A program made the position numbers and the translations under genes. A stretch of DNA of 64,000 bases, taken from NCBI RefSeq assembly GCF_000282315.2, contig NZ_AKJN02000008.1:186001-250000 (forward strand). The letters run 5' to 3'. This DNA is from Pseudomonas sp. GM41(2012) (GTDB taxonomy: Bacteria; Pseudomonadota; Gammaproteobacteria; Pseudomonadales; Pseudomonadaceae). The notes beneath the pieces are model-generated. The model had not been told where the DNA came from. It searched no databases and saw only the letters and a program-made list of their open reading frames with translations. Positions 52,674-60,040 of the stretch are shown here, piece after piece (positions within the stretch are counted from its first letter, which is position 1; every line of letters begins with the position of its first letter).

Positions 52674-52991
52674 ATGGCACATGCTCAAGGTCAGCAACAT
52701 CCAATCAGCTTGTACCTTAAAATCTGGGGGCTGTTATTCGTCCTCAGCACGCTGTCGTACCTTGTCGACTATTTCCACTTTCATGGTTACCTTCGGTGGT
52801 CCCTGATTATCACTTTCATGTTGTTGAAGGCAGGTTTAATTGTCTCCATCTTCATGCATATGGCCTGGGAACGGTTGGCCATGGTCTACGCCATACTGGT
52901 GCCACCGTTGTGTTTGCTGGTGCTCGTCGGACTGATGGCCACCGAGGCGGACTATGTATTCCTCAGCCGGGTTATTTCCTTCGGCCAATAA
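52674..52991 (+). CDS. Cytochrome c oxidase subunit IV family protein
   Basis: 105 residues from ATG at 52674 (site AGAGGAGCA); upstream codons overlap subunit III. Three TM helices are visible: IWGLLFVLSTLSYLVDYF, LIITFMLLKAGLIVSIFMHM and VYAILVPPLCLLVLVGLMA. The K-A-G-L-I-V-S-I-F-M-H-M block is the bacterial subunit IV (CtaF/CyoD-like) motif. It is the last gene of the oxidase operon. No cox11/ctaG or haem A synthase gene is present nearby. Confidence 0.85.
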   Translation: MAHAQGQQHPISLYLKIWGLLFVLSTLSYLVDYFHFHGYLRWSLIITFMLLKAGLIVSIFMHMAWERLAMVYAILVPPLCLLVLVGLMATEADYVFLSRVISFGQ

Positions 52992-53023
52992 GCAGCTTCC
53001 GGATGGCCATCAGTCTCCAGGGG

Positions 53024-53584
53024 CTATCCCGATATCACTCGCTTGAACTGATGCCACTTGTGCTGCCAGGCTACTGTCCAGTGGGGGGCGGCCGTTCCCG
53101 TGCCGGCAATCTCCAGCGCTGGGTGATGTTCGATAACCCCGTCCAATACCGACTCCTGAGCCGGCTCGACATCTACGAAGAAAATATGTTTTCCCTCTTC
53201 TACCACCTGTTTAAAACTGCGGAAGTGAGTGTTTGGCACCTGAATACCAAAAAAACCGCCTTCCCAGATGCAGAAGCCACATACAACAATGGCAAGAAAG
53301 ATAAACGGCATCCAGCCTGCGGCGGATTCGGTCCAGCCCAGCCAATAGGCGCCGCCAAGAACCAGCGCCGCGAGTGGCACACCGATCACTGCACCAATTT
53401 CGCCAGAGCGGACAACATCCTGCTCCATTAACGAGGTAATTTCGTGAAGGTGATGTTGTTCAACATCGGCAACGTGCTGACTGAGCACATGAATTTGTTC
53501 GGAATTAATGCCGCTGGCTTCCAGCTCAATTTCAACGGCTTCAAGATCGTCGAGGTTGTTGCTGATGTAATAGTGTCGATTCAT
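53024..53584 (-). CDS. Membrane protein of unknown function with two TM helices
   Basis: 186 residues. The cytoplasmic N-terminal 70 residues look like a ferredoxin-fold sensor (HYYISNNLDDLEAVEIELEA, QIHVLSQHVADVEQHHLHEI). Two TM helices with small residues follow at about 75-108 (GAVIGVPLAALVLGGAYWLG and PFIFLAIVVCGFCIWEGGFFG), then a second soluble part (HIFFVDVEPAQESVLDGVIE). Similar pseudomonad proteins carry uninformative names. It is convergent with the oxidase operon. Confidence 0.65.
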   Translation of the reverse strand: MNRHYYISNNLDDLEAVEIELEASGINSEQIHVLSQHVADVEQHHLHEITSLMEQDVVRSGEIGAVIGVPLAALVLGGAYWLGWTESAAGWMPFIFLAIVVCGFCIWEGGFFGIQVPNTHFRSFKQVVEEGKHIFFVDVEPAQESVLDGVIEHHPALEIAGTGTAAPHWTVAWQHKWHQFKRVISG

Positions 53585-53858
53585 GCCACACCTCCCATCT
53601 CGCGCTTGCCGTAGACCTCCTTTGTCTTGCAGCTGCCAGTCGAGATTTGCAGTCGGTATCGGTACCCGTGGGCAACGCTTTACGCTTCATTCAAAGCATA
53701 AAAAAGTATAGCACTGCATATCATTCAGGCATGGGGACGGGGAGCATGCGGTCTGATGCTCCCGGCAGGTTTCCTGGCACCTCAAATCCTGGGCATAAAA
53801 AAGAGCCATCAAGGCCATTTCTCTGATCCACCCAAAGCCTTATCTAATCCGTCGAAAA

Positions 53859-55403
53859 TCACTCCTTGCCGGCCCCCATCTCCCGATCCTCAAACGCAGA
53901 ACGCACCGCCTCTACGACAAGTTCCGACGTGCCCTGATCTTCAAGTTGTGGGTACCCTTTCTTTAGCTTGCCGGACACCACCCAGCCATTCTCCTTGATG
54001 GAGCGGATAATGCGGTTTGCGTCCTGATCTGGCATCTCCAGCACCTCTTTTAGCTGCTCCTGAGCTCGCTGAAAGATCACCAGTACTTTGGCTTCATCTG
54101 CCATTTCCTTTTGGATCGTGTGCTTGACGACGCGTGCGGTGTACAGGACGTGCTCGGTCAGGTCGGGATACCGCCAGGCAAAGCATGCGTCCTCGTATTC
54201 ATCGAAGATGAAGTTACTGAGAGTGCCGTCCTCGTAGGTCACGAGTTCGCCGAACCGATAGGCCGTCGCGTAGCGTCGCATGAACGGTCGCGAGAACACT
54301 TCGAGCGTACGATCGTAGCCGGCCCTGAAGTCGATCGAACTGGTAATGGTGGCTGACACCGGCAGTATCACGCCGTCCGGCACTGCCTTATCTCGAATCA
54401 AGGTGTCGTTGATCAGGAAGCGATGAATCCGGCCATTGCCATCTCGCATGGGGTGGATATACACGAAGCCAAATGCCAACACAGCGGCACGTGCCAGTGA
54501 CTCCGCACCACGCGTTGCGACCTCAAACTCAGTAAGTCCTGCTAATAGCTGAGCAAGATCTGCGAAATGGGGGGCGATGTAATGCACGATGTCCTCGCGC
54601 ATTGTGGCTTGGCCCACAAACACAGGAGAGCTGCGCAAGCCCAGTCCGATGGCATCACGCCCCAGGATGCCGGCTTGCAAGGACTGCAGGCTGTCGTTGC
54701 TCAACGGGTTTTTGATGTGACCGCAGTGCTGGGCAATGACATGGGCAAAGCGCTGAATGCGATCGGCCTGGTCTGCTTCCTTCTCGATGAGAAAACTCGC
54801 GCGCGATTCCTTGAACGTCAGCCAACTGGCCGTACGCATCAGGATGTCGGAGCCATAGGCGTGATCCAACTCTTCCAATGCTTCGCGCAAATCGAATTGC
54901 AGAGCTTCCTGTACTGATGGGGTACGACGAATCAAGGGGCAGAACTCAGCCGTGCCCGGCAGGTTGTTATTGATTCGCCAGCGTCGCGTTCGCAGTGACT
55001 CGCAACGAGTCAGGTATTTTTGGGGCGAAACTGCATCGACATAGGCGCCATTGGTCACGTCAGGCATATCCAGACGTCCCCCTGTCAGCCATTCGTAAAG
55101 AAACCCGGTGCGCCGTGCGTACTGGCCGAAAGGCTCTCGTCGACACCAGTCTTCGATAGGTTGCGGGCCTATCGCCGCAAACAGGCGAGAGAAGAACTCA
55201 AGATGAATTTCTTCGTACTTGAGACCGAATTCGAAATGCCCTGCGAAATCGTCTTCGGGCCTGTAACTTGGCGGATACCGGTTCTCCACATTCCCGTCAC
55301 TCTCGCGGCTGAGACGTGCAGTGCCGATCTCAGACTCGACACGCAGAGGCTGTGCAAGTGCGATGTCGTAGCGATCGGCGAGGGCCTTGAAACCGACTGG
55401 CAT
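53859..55403 (-). CDS. Fic family protein
   Basis: 514 residues. The Fic core motif is HPMRDGNGRIHR (residues 317-328) with catalytic His317. About 110 residues before it, SFLIEK (S203-E207) matches the inhibitory (S/T)xxxE(G/N) helix except for Lys208, so this is a class II-like self-inhibited Fic. A winged-helix-like C-terminus follows (RIIRSIKENGWVVSGKLKKG). It is expected to transfer AMP from ATP to Ser, Thr or Tyr of a protein target, which is unknown. Lower GC and its place beside tRNA-Gly suggest acquisition. Confidence 0.88.
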   Translation of the reverse strand: MPVGFKALADRYDIALAQPLRVESEIGTARLSRESDGNVENRYPPSYRPEDDFAGHFEFGLKYEEIHLEFFSRLFAAIGPQPIEDWCRREPFGQYARRTGFLYEWLTGGRLDMPDVTNGAYVDAVSPQKYLTRCESLRTRRWRINNNLPGTAEFCPLIRRTPSVQEALQFDLREALEELDHAYGSDILMRTASWLTFKESRASFLIEKEADQADRIQRFAHVIAQHCGHIKNPLSNDSLQSLQAGILGRDAIGLGLRSSPVFVGQATMREDIVHYIAPHFADLAQLLAGLTEFEVATRGAESLARAAVLAFGFVYIHPMRDGNGRIHRFLINDTLIRDKAVPDGVILPVSATITSSIDFRAGYDRTLEVFSRPFMRRYATAYRFGELVTYEDGTLSNFIFDEYEDACFAWRYPDLTEHVLYTARVVKHTIQKEMADEAKVLVIFQRAQEQLKEVLEMPDQDANRIIRSIKENGWVVSGKLKKGYPQLEDQGTSELVVEAVRSAFEDREMGAGKE

Positions 55404-55605
55404 TGACGAATTCCTTAACAGGGTAGTTAAAACGCTAATAAAACACCAATATGGCGCGAAAACGTTAATTTCTTACGATGCGAAAATACTAACCCTGTGT
55501 GAATTTTGATACTAGAACTGTCATTCCCCAAAAAAACGTTAACGAATCTCAGCTTAGCCATAACTGCCCTAAGGGCAAAAGGCAATTCCACCAAACTCCA
55601 GACAC

Positions 55606-55637
55606 AAAAAAACCGGCCATCAAGGCCGGTTTTTTCT
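55606..55637 (-). terminator. Terminator downstream of tRNA-Gly
   Basis: AAAAAACCGGCC-ATCAA-GGCCGGTTTTTT hairpin, reading on the minus strand after the tRNA. Confidence 0.88.
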
Positions 55638-55684
55638 TTACCTGCATCCCCCGTCAAAAAACCACGTGAGACGAAAAAATCGAT

Positions 55685-55758
55685 TGGAGCGGGTGAAGGG
55701 AATCGAACCCTCGTTATCAGCTTGGGAAGCTGGAGTAATGCCATTATACGACACCCGC
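55685..55758 (-). tRNA. tRNA-Gly (anticodon CCC)
   Basis: The reverse strand folds as a cloverleaf. The acceptor arm is GCGGGTG / CACCCGC. The anticodon loop is TTCCCAA closed by CAGC/GCTG. The T arm contains GAGGGTTCGATTCCCTTC, and the gene ends TCCA with encoded CCA, 74 nt in all. The loop centre gives anticodon CCC. This tRNA is a frequent integration site in Pseudomonas, and the Fic gene lies at its 3' side. Confidence 0.93.
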
Positions 55759-55863
55759 TCAGAGCGGTGACTTTGTACCAGATGTGGGCGTGGAAATGAA
55801 GTTTTTCTTTGTGTGGGACGGCTTTAGCGCAGGTGAAACAAAAACAGCGACCGCATGATGGTC

Positions 55864-55931
55864 AATCGCGGGCAAGCCTTGCTCCTACAGGAATGCATTC
55901 AACACCGTAGGGCTAAGCTTGCTCGCGATGA
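55864..55931. repeat. REP doublet
   Basis: AATCGCGGGCAAGCCTTGCT..CCTACAG and a shortened right arm GTAGGGCTAAGCTTGCTCGC..GATGA. It is slightly degenerate. Confidence 0.8.
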
Positions 55932-55938
55932 CACTGTT

Positions 55939-56823
55939 TCAGATGGCCAATGCATGTTGGTCCTGGACGTAGTGATAACGCGGTCGACTTTCGTGTTGCG
56001 AAGGTTTCAGAAAGCCCAGCAATGCGTTGCGGCTGTCTCGGCAAGCAGCTTTGTGTTCCATGTCGAGAAAGTGGCCGGTGGCCTGCAGGGTGGTGAAAGT
56101 AGCGTGTTGCACGTGGTTGGCGAACAGTTGGGCGCCGTCGGCAGCGGTGTACTCGTCCCATTCGCCGTTCATGAACAGCACCGGCACGTTGACTTTCTCC
56201 GCGGCTTTGAAGAAGCACTGGCGATCACTTTGCAGCAGATCGCTGATGTGGAAGTGCATCTGCCCGTATTCATGCTCGGCCAGGGAACTGACGTGCCGAT
56301 AATTGAAGCGCTTGAACAGTGTCGGCAGGTGTTTGCCGATGGTGCTGTTCACCAGGTTGCCGACCCGGTCACCGTCCCGGCTACCGAGGTAATCAATGCC
56401 GCGCTCGAGGTAGTCGAGCATGTGCGCGTTGATCTCCGGAGAGAACGAGCTGATCACGGCTTTTTCGATGCGTCGTGGCTGGTGGGCCAGGGCGACCAGG
56501 GTCGCGGCGCCACCCCAGGAAAACGACAGCACGTGTTCGGCGGCGAAGTGGTCGATCAGCTCCAGGAGGATCTGCCCTTCGATTTCCTTGGTCAGCAATT
56601 TCTCGTGCAGGTTGTGGGCTTTCGACTTGCCCGCGTAGGGCTGGTCGTAGCAGACCACATTGAACTGCGGGTGAAGGTTTTTCACGGTCTGTGCAAACGA
56701 CGCAGTCGTGGCCATCGAGCCGTTGACCAAAATAATGGTCTTCTCTGCGGCGTCTGCGCGATAGAACTCCGTGTAAACCCGATACTGACCCTGTATATCC
56801 AGCACAGCGATTTCTGGCCTCAT
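55939..56823 (-). CDS. phaG: (R)-3-hydroxydecanoyl-ACP:CoA transacylase/thioesterase PhaG
   Basis: 294 residues from ATG at 56823; P. putida PhaG has 295, and the start MRPEIAVLDIQGQYRVYTEF is the same as I recall for that enzyme. Alpha/beta-hydrolase landmarks are LVNGSMATTASFAQ, the nucleophile elbow SFSWGGAATL, NGEWDEYT and GHFLDME (His). It diverts (R)-3-hydroxyacyl groups from fatty acid synthesis toward medium-chain polyhydroxyalkanoate. RhlA is a paralogous family; the N-terminus and NYRHVSSL..EYGQMHFHI favour PhaG. Confidence 0.92.
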   Translation of the reverse strand: MRPEIAVLDIQGQYRVYTEFYRADAAEKTIILVNGSMATTASFAQTVKNLHPQFNVVCYDQPYAGKSKAHNLHEKLLTKEIEGQILLELIDHFAAEHVLSFSWGGAATLVALAHQPRRIEKAVISSFSPEINAHMLDYLERGIDYLGSRDGDRVGNLVNSTIGKHLPTLFKRFNYRHVSSLAEHEYGQMHFHISDLLQSDRQCFFKAAEKVNVPVLFMNGEWDEYTAADGAQLFANHVQHATFTTLQATGHFLDMEHKAACRDSRNALLGFLKPSQHESRPRYHYVQDQHALAI

Positions 56824-57135
56824 GTCATAAGACTCCAAGCAAGCGGGTATGCGCGCAAATGAGATTGCACGAGCTTTGTGACAGGTAGGCATACGCCTGG
56901 AATTTTTGAGCCCATGTCGATCCAGTGCAGTCCGGTCGACGGGTATTGTTATTGGCGGGCAGTCTGCCGGGGGAAAGCGGAACCTGAGGGTTCTCTACCG
57001 GCAAAAAGTTTCTTAGAAGTATGTTGTGACTCGTCGGTCACATTTCGGCCGACGTCCTGATTCAAGCAGGGGTCACGTCATCGCGCAAGTATCTTTGGAA
57101 AATTGTTCGACAACTTCTGCTGAGCGGTCGTCTGC
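56824..57135. other. Intergenic region upstream of phaG
   Basis: About 310 bp with no supported gene. It contains the phaG promoter on the minus strand; I cannot assign a sigma factor. The far end follows the rsuA-type stop. Confidence 0.5.
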
Positions 57136-57828
57136 TTAGATCAATTGAATCTCTTCGGTGCGTAATGCGCGGTACTCGCCCGGTTTCAGGGCACTGTCGA
57201 GCACCAGCGGGCCCATGCTTTCGCGGTGCAGGCGCAGCACCTTGTTGTCGAAATGGCCGAACATCCGCTTCACCTGATGGTAACGGCCCTCGACGATGCT
57301 CAGTCGTGCGCAGGTTGGTCCGAGTACGGCCAGCTCGGCGGGTTGGGTGGTGAGGTCTTCGAAGGCGAAGTACAGGCCTTCGGTGAATTTCAATGCGTAT
57401 TGCGGGCCAATCTCTTGCTCGGTCTCAACGTAGTAGACCTTGGGCAGTTTGGTTTTCGGCTGGGTCAGGCGTCGCGACCAACTGCCGTCGTTGGTGATCA
57501 GCATCAGACCGGTGGTGTTGAAGTCCAGGCGGCCGGCGATGTGCAGGTCCTCCTTGTCCGGCTCATGGATCAGGTCGAGCACGGTCGGATGTTGCGGATC
57601 GCGGGTGGCACTGACGCAGCCAGGCGGTTTGTGCAGCATGAAATAGCGTGCAGGCTTGCCGACTTGCAGTACCTCGTCGTTGACCTCGACGCGGCTGAAC
57701 TCGAGTACCTCGGCGTGCGGGTCGCTGACGATTTTTCCGTCGATGCTGACGCGCTTTTCCACCAGCAACAAACGCACCTGCTTACGGTTGAAGCGCGGCA
57801 GGTTGCTGAGGAAACGGTCAATGCGCAT
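57136..57828 (-). CDS. rsuA: 16S rRNA pseudouridine synthase RsuA-type
   Basis: 230 residues from ATG at 57828 (E. coli RsuA has 231); the longer frame upstream overlaps the CWC gene. The N-terminal S4 RNA-binding domain (MRIDRFLSNLPRFNRKQVRL, VSIDGKIV) precedes the catalytic domain with GRLDFNTTGLMLITND (catalytic Asp) and VEGRYHQVKRMFG. It converts U516 of 16S rRNA to pseudouridine in E. coli. Close relatives acting on other sites cannot be excluded. Confidence 0.85.
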   Translation of the reverse strand: MRIDRFLSNLPRFNRKQVRLLLVEKRVSIDGKIVSDPHAEVLEFSRVEVNDEVLQVGKPARYFMLHKPPGCVSATRDPQHPTVLDLIHEPDKEDLHIAGRLDFNTTGLMLITNDGSWSRRLTQPKTKLPKVYYVETEQEIGPQYALKFTEGLYFAFEDLTTQPAELAVLGPTCARLSIVEGRYHQVKRMFGHFDNKVLRLHRESMGPLVLDSALKPGEYRALRTEEIQLI

Positions 57829-57884
57829 GACGAGGGATCGGTAGGAAAGGGGCGCGTATCTTACGTGATCGGTTGTGCGGTTGC

Positions 57885-58079
57885 TTACAGCTGCGCCTCG
57901 ACTTGCGCGCAGCGTGGGCACAAACAGGATTTGTCGCGCAGTTCGGGCGGCAGTGCTTCGAGCACCGCCGGGTCGATGCTGACGCCGTAGCACCAGCAGG
58001 CCCGATCGGCGGTTCGCGGGTCGGCCAGGGTGCAGTCGTTGGAGGCGCCGCAGGCCGGGCAGAAATCTGGCTTATTCAT
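57885..58079 (-). CDS. Cysteine-rich CWC family protein
   Basis: 64 residues with nine Cys: CPACGASNDC near the start, CWCYG in the middle (the CWC motif), and SCLCPRCAQ at the end. It is a small metal-binding (probably zinc) cytoplasmic protein of unknown function. It lies 56 bp upstream of rsuA on the same strand and may be co-transcribed with it. Confidence 0.87.
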   Translation of the reverse strand: MNKPDFCPACGASNDCTLADPRTADRACWCYGVSIDPAVLEALPPELRDKSCLCPRCAQVEAQL

Positions 58080-58085
58080 GTAGGG

Positions 58086-58208
58086 TTATTCATAACTGGA
58101 GTGAGGCATTTCCACGCAGGGGCGGTTACGGCCGGCTTGTTTGGCCCGGTACATCGCATGATCGGCCCTCGAGAGCAGCGTGTGCAAGGCGAATGATCGT
58201 TCACACCC
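58086..58208 (-). pseudogene. C-terminal remnant of a GGDEF domain
   Basis: About 40 codons ending in TAA at 58086-58088. The stretch ALHTLLSRADHAMYRAKQAG followed by RNRP is the nearly invariant end of GGDEF domains. The GGDEF motif and everything upstream are absent; the sequence runs instead into a hairpin repeat and the 3' end of the allophanate hydrolase gene. It is not expressed as a functional cyclase. Confidence 0.7.
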
Positions 58209-58217
58209 CCTGAGTTG

Positions 58218-58244
58218 ATCGTCCCCACGCGCGTGGGAACTATC
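58218..58244. repeat. Single hairpin repeat (GTTCCCACGCGCGTGGGGAC type)
   Basis: A short dyad GTCCCCACGCGCGTGGGAAC at 58221-58240. It resembles the dispersed Pseudomonas CGTTCCCACGC..GCGTGGGAA repeat. Only one copy is present. Confidence 0.6.
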
Positions 58245-60015
58245 ATTTGGCGAGGTAAGCACGCCATCCGCCTAAATGGCTGATATTGGCTGCACCCTCC
58301 AACCCATACGCCTCACAAATAAACCCACTCTCCCAGCGCCCATCCGCCAATTGCACCTTGCCCAACCCCAACGGTGCCGGAATCCCGGTCAAAAACGAGC
58401 CCAACTCACGGCTCGGCAATTCCCAAACCTCCACCGCAATCGCCACACCCCCGTCCTTCACGCGAACCATCCCGGGACGAAACGGCGGGCCGCCGGCCAG
58501 GGCATACAGTTGATAGTCCGGCGAGCTGAACGTCGTCTCGACCCGTCGAGCCCCGCGCTGCTGGAGCTGCCAGTTCAGCGCCAACCCATCCAGATGCGCG
58601 CCACACACCACCAGTCGCGCCCGGTCATTACGTGCGACAGCCGACGGAACCGGTGTTGCCAAACCTTGCTGGCGCTGCAAGGCATCCGCCACACCCAACA
58701 AATACTGATCAGTGAACGCCCGCCCGAACAACGTCACGCCCCAAGGCAAACCATTGCCCATGAAACCGCTGGGCACAGCGACGGCGGCGTAATCGAGCAG
58801 GTTCATGAAGTTGGTGTAGTAGCCCAGTTCCGAATTGCGCAGCACCGGCTCGGCGTCCAGTTCCGCCAGCGTGACGGGGCGGCCGATGGTGGGTGTGAGC
58901 ACGCAGTCGAGGCCGTCCAGCGCCTGGTCGCACAGGGCTTTCAGCGCTTGCAGCCGGTACTGGGCGCGGAAGGTTTGCACGCCGTTCACCGCTGGAGCCT
59001 TGGCCAACACCGCGCGAATCACCGGCAGTACAGCTTCAGGATTTTGCTCCATCAGTTCGCCGGCGACGCTGTAGCGCTCGGCCACCCACGGCCCTTCATA
59101 GAGTAAACGCGCCGCTTCAAGGAACGGCGACAAATCCAGTTCCACGGCTTCACCGCCCAAAGCCTTGAGCTGGTCGATGGCGTCACCGAATAACAACGGG
59201 CCTTCAGGGCAGCCGAAGAACTCCAGATCCTGAGCACGCGGCACGCCAAAGCGGAAGGGCCGAGGTGCACCAAACGCCGAGCCGTCATTCCACAACGGAT
59301 TACTGCGGCTGTATTCATCGCGGGGGTCAAGGTGCGCAGTGAGCGCGAGCAACTGACTGGCTTCGCGAGCCGTCGCGGTGAAGGTGGTCACACAATCGAG
59401 GGTGCGGCAGGCCGGCACCACACCGGCCGTGGAGATCAGCCCTTTGCTGGCTTTCAACCCCACCAGATTGTTCAGCGCCGCCGGCACACGGCCGGAACCC
59501 GCCGTGTCCGTGCCCAGGGAAAAACTCGCCACGCCGAGCGCCACCGCCAGTGAAGACCCGGCGCTGGAGCCGCCCGACGGATACTCCGGCAACACGCTGT
59601 TCGGGCACGCGCCATACGGTGAGCGACTGCCGTTAAGCCCGGTGGCGAATTGATCAAGATTGGTCTTGCCCAACGGAATCGCCCCCAATGCCAGCAACTG
59701 CTCGACGATGGTCGCCGAACGCTCCGGCACATAGGCAAATGCAGGGCACGCTGCGGTCGTCGGAATGCCCGCCAGGTCGATGTTGTCCTTGATCGCGAAT
59801 GGCACGCCGAACAGCGGCAAGCTGTCGAGGTCGCGACCGTCGAGTGCGGCGAGGTACGGTTCCAGTTCTTCAACACTGAGCAAGTGGATGAACAGGTGAT
59901 AGTCCGGGTTCAACGCCGCGGCTTTATCGCGCAAGCTCAGCAGCAGTTCACGGGGCGTGATGTCGCCGATGCGATAAGCGCTGCGCAGGGCGTCGAGTTG
60001 CAGATTGATGTTCAT
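58243..60015 (-). CDS. atzF: Allophanate hydrolase
   Basis: 590 residues from ATG at 60015 (site AAAGGAT). The amidase-signature domain occupies about residues 1-450, with the catalytic Lys in FAIKDNIDLAG and Ser residues in YPSGGSSAGSSLAVA and GTDTAGSGRVPA. A C-terminal domain (about 470-590) with FICEAYGLEGAANISHLGGW is typical of AtzF/DUR1,2. It hydrolyses allophanate to two ammonia and two CO2, the second step of ATP-dependent urea use. It lies 25 bp after the urea carboxylase gene in one operon. Confidence 0.93.
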   Translation of the reverse strand: MNINLQLDALRSAYRIGDITPRELLLSLRDKAAALNPDYHLFIHLLSVEELEPYLAALDGRDLDSLPLFGVPFAIKDNIDLAGIPTTAACPAFAYVPERSATIVEQLLALGAIPLGKTNLDQFATGLNGSRSPYGACPNSVLPEYPSGGSSAGSSLAVALGVASFSLGTDTAGSGRVPAALNNLVGLKASKGLISTAGVVPACRTLDCVTTFTATAREASQLLALTAHLDPRDEYSRSNPLWNDGSAFGAPRPFRFGVPRAQDLEFFGCPEGPLLFGDAIDQLKALGGEAVELDLSPFLEAARLLYEGPWVAERYSVAGELMEQNPEAVLPVIRAVLAKAPAVNGVQTFRAQYRLQALKALCDQALDGLDCVLTPTIGRPVTLAELDAEPVLRNSELGYYTNFMNLLDYAAVAVPSGFMGNGLPWGVTLFGRAFTDQYLLGVADALQRQQGLATPVPSAVARNDRARLVVCGAHLDGLALNWQLQQRGARRVETTFSSPDYQLYALAGGPPFRPGMVRVKDGGVAIAVEVWELPSRELGSFLTGIPAPLGLGKVQLADGRWESGFICEAYGLEGAANISHLGGWRAYLAK

Positions 60016-60040
60016 GGCGTTAATCCTTTTCAAAATGAGT

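Noticed and set aside
55939..56823. Calling this gene rhlA (rhamnolipid precursor synthesis)
   Set aside because: Its N-terminus and internal blocks follow PhaG, and no rhlB lies beside it.
55855..56862. 335-codon plus-strand frame opposite phaG
   Set aside because: Shadow; phaG on the minus strand matches a known enzyme along its whole length.
58218..58244. GTTCCCACGCGCGTGGGGAC resembles a type I-E CRISPR repeat
   Set aside because: Only one copy, no spacers or cas genes; it fits the dispersed Pseudomonas hairpin repeat.
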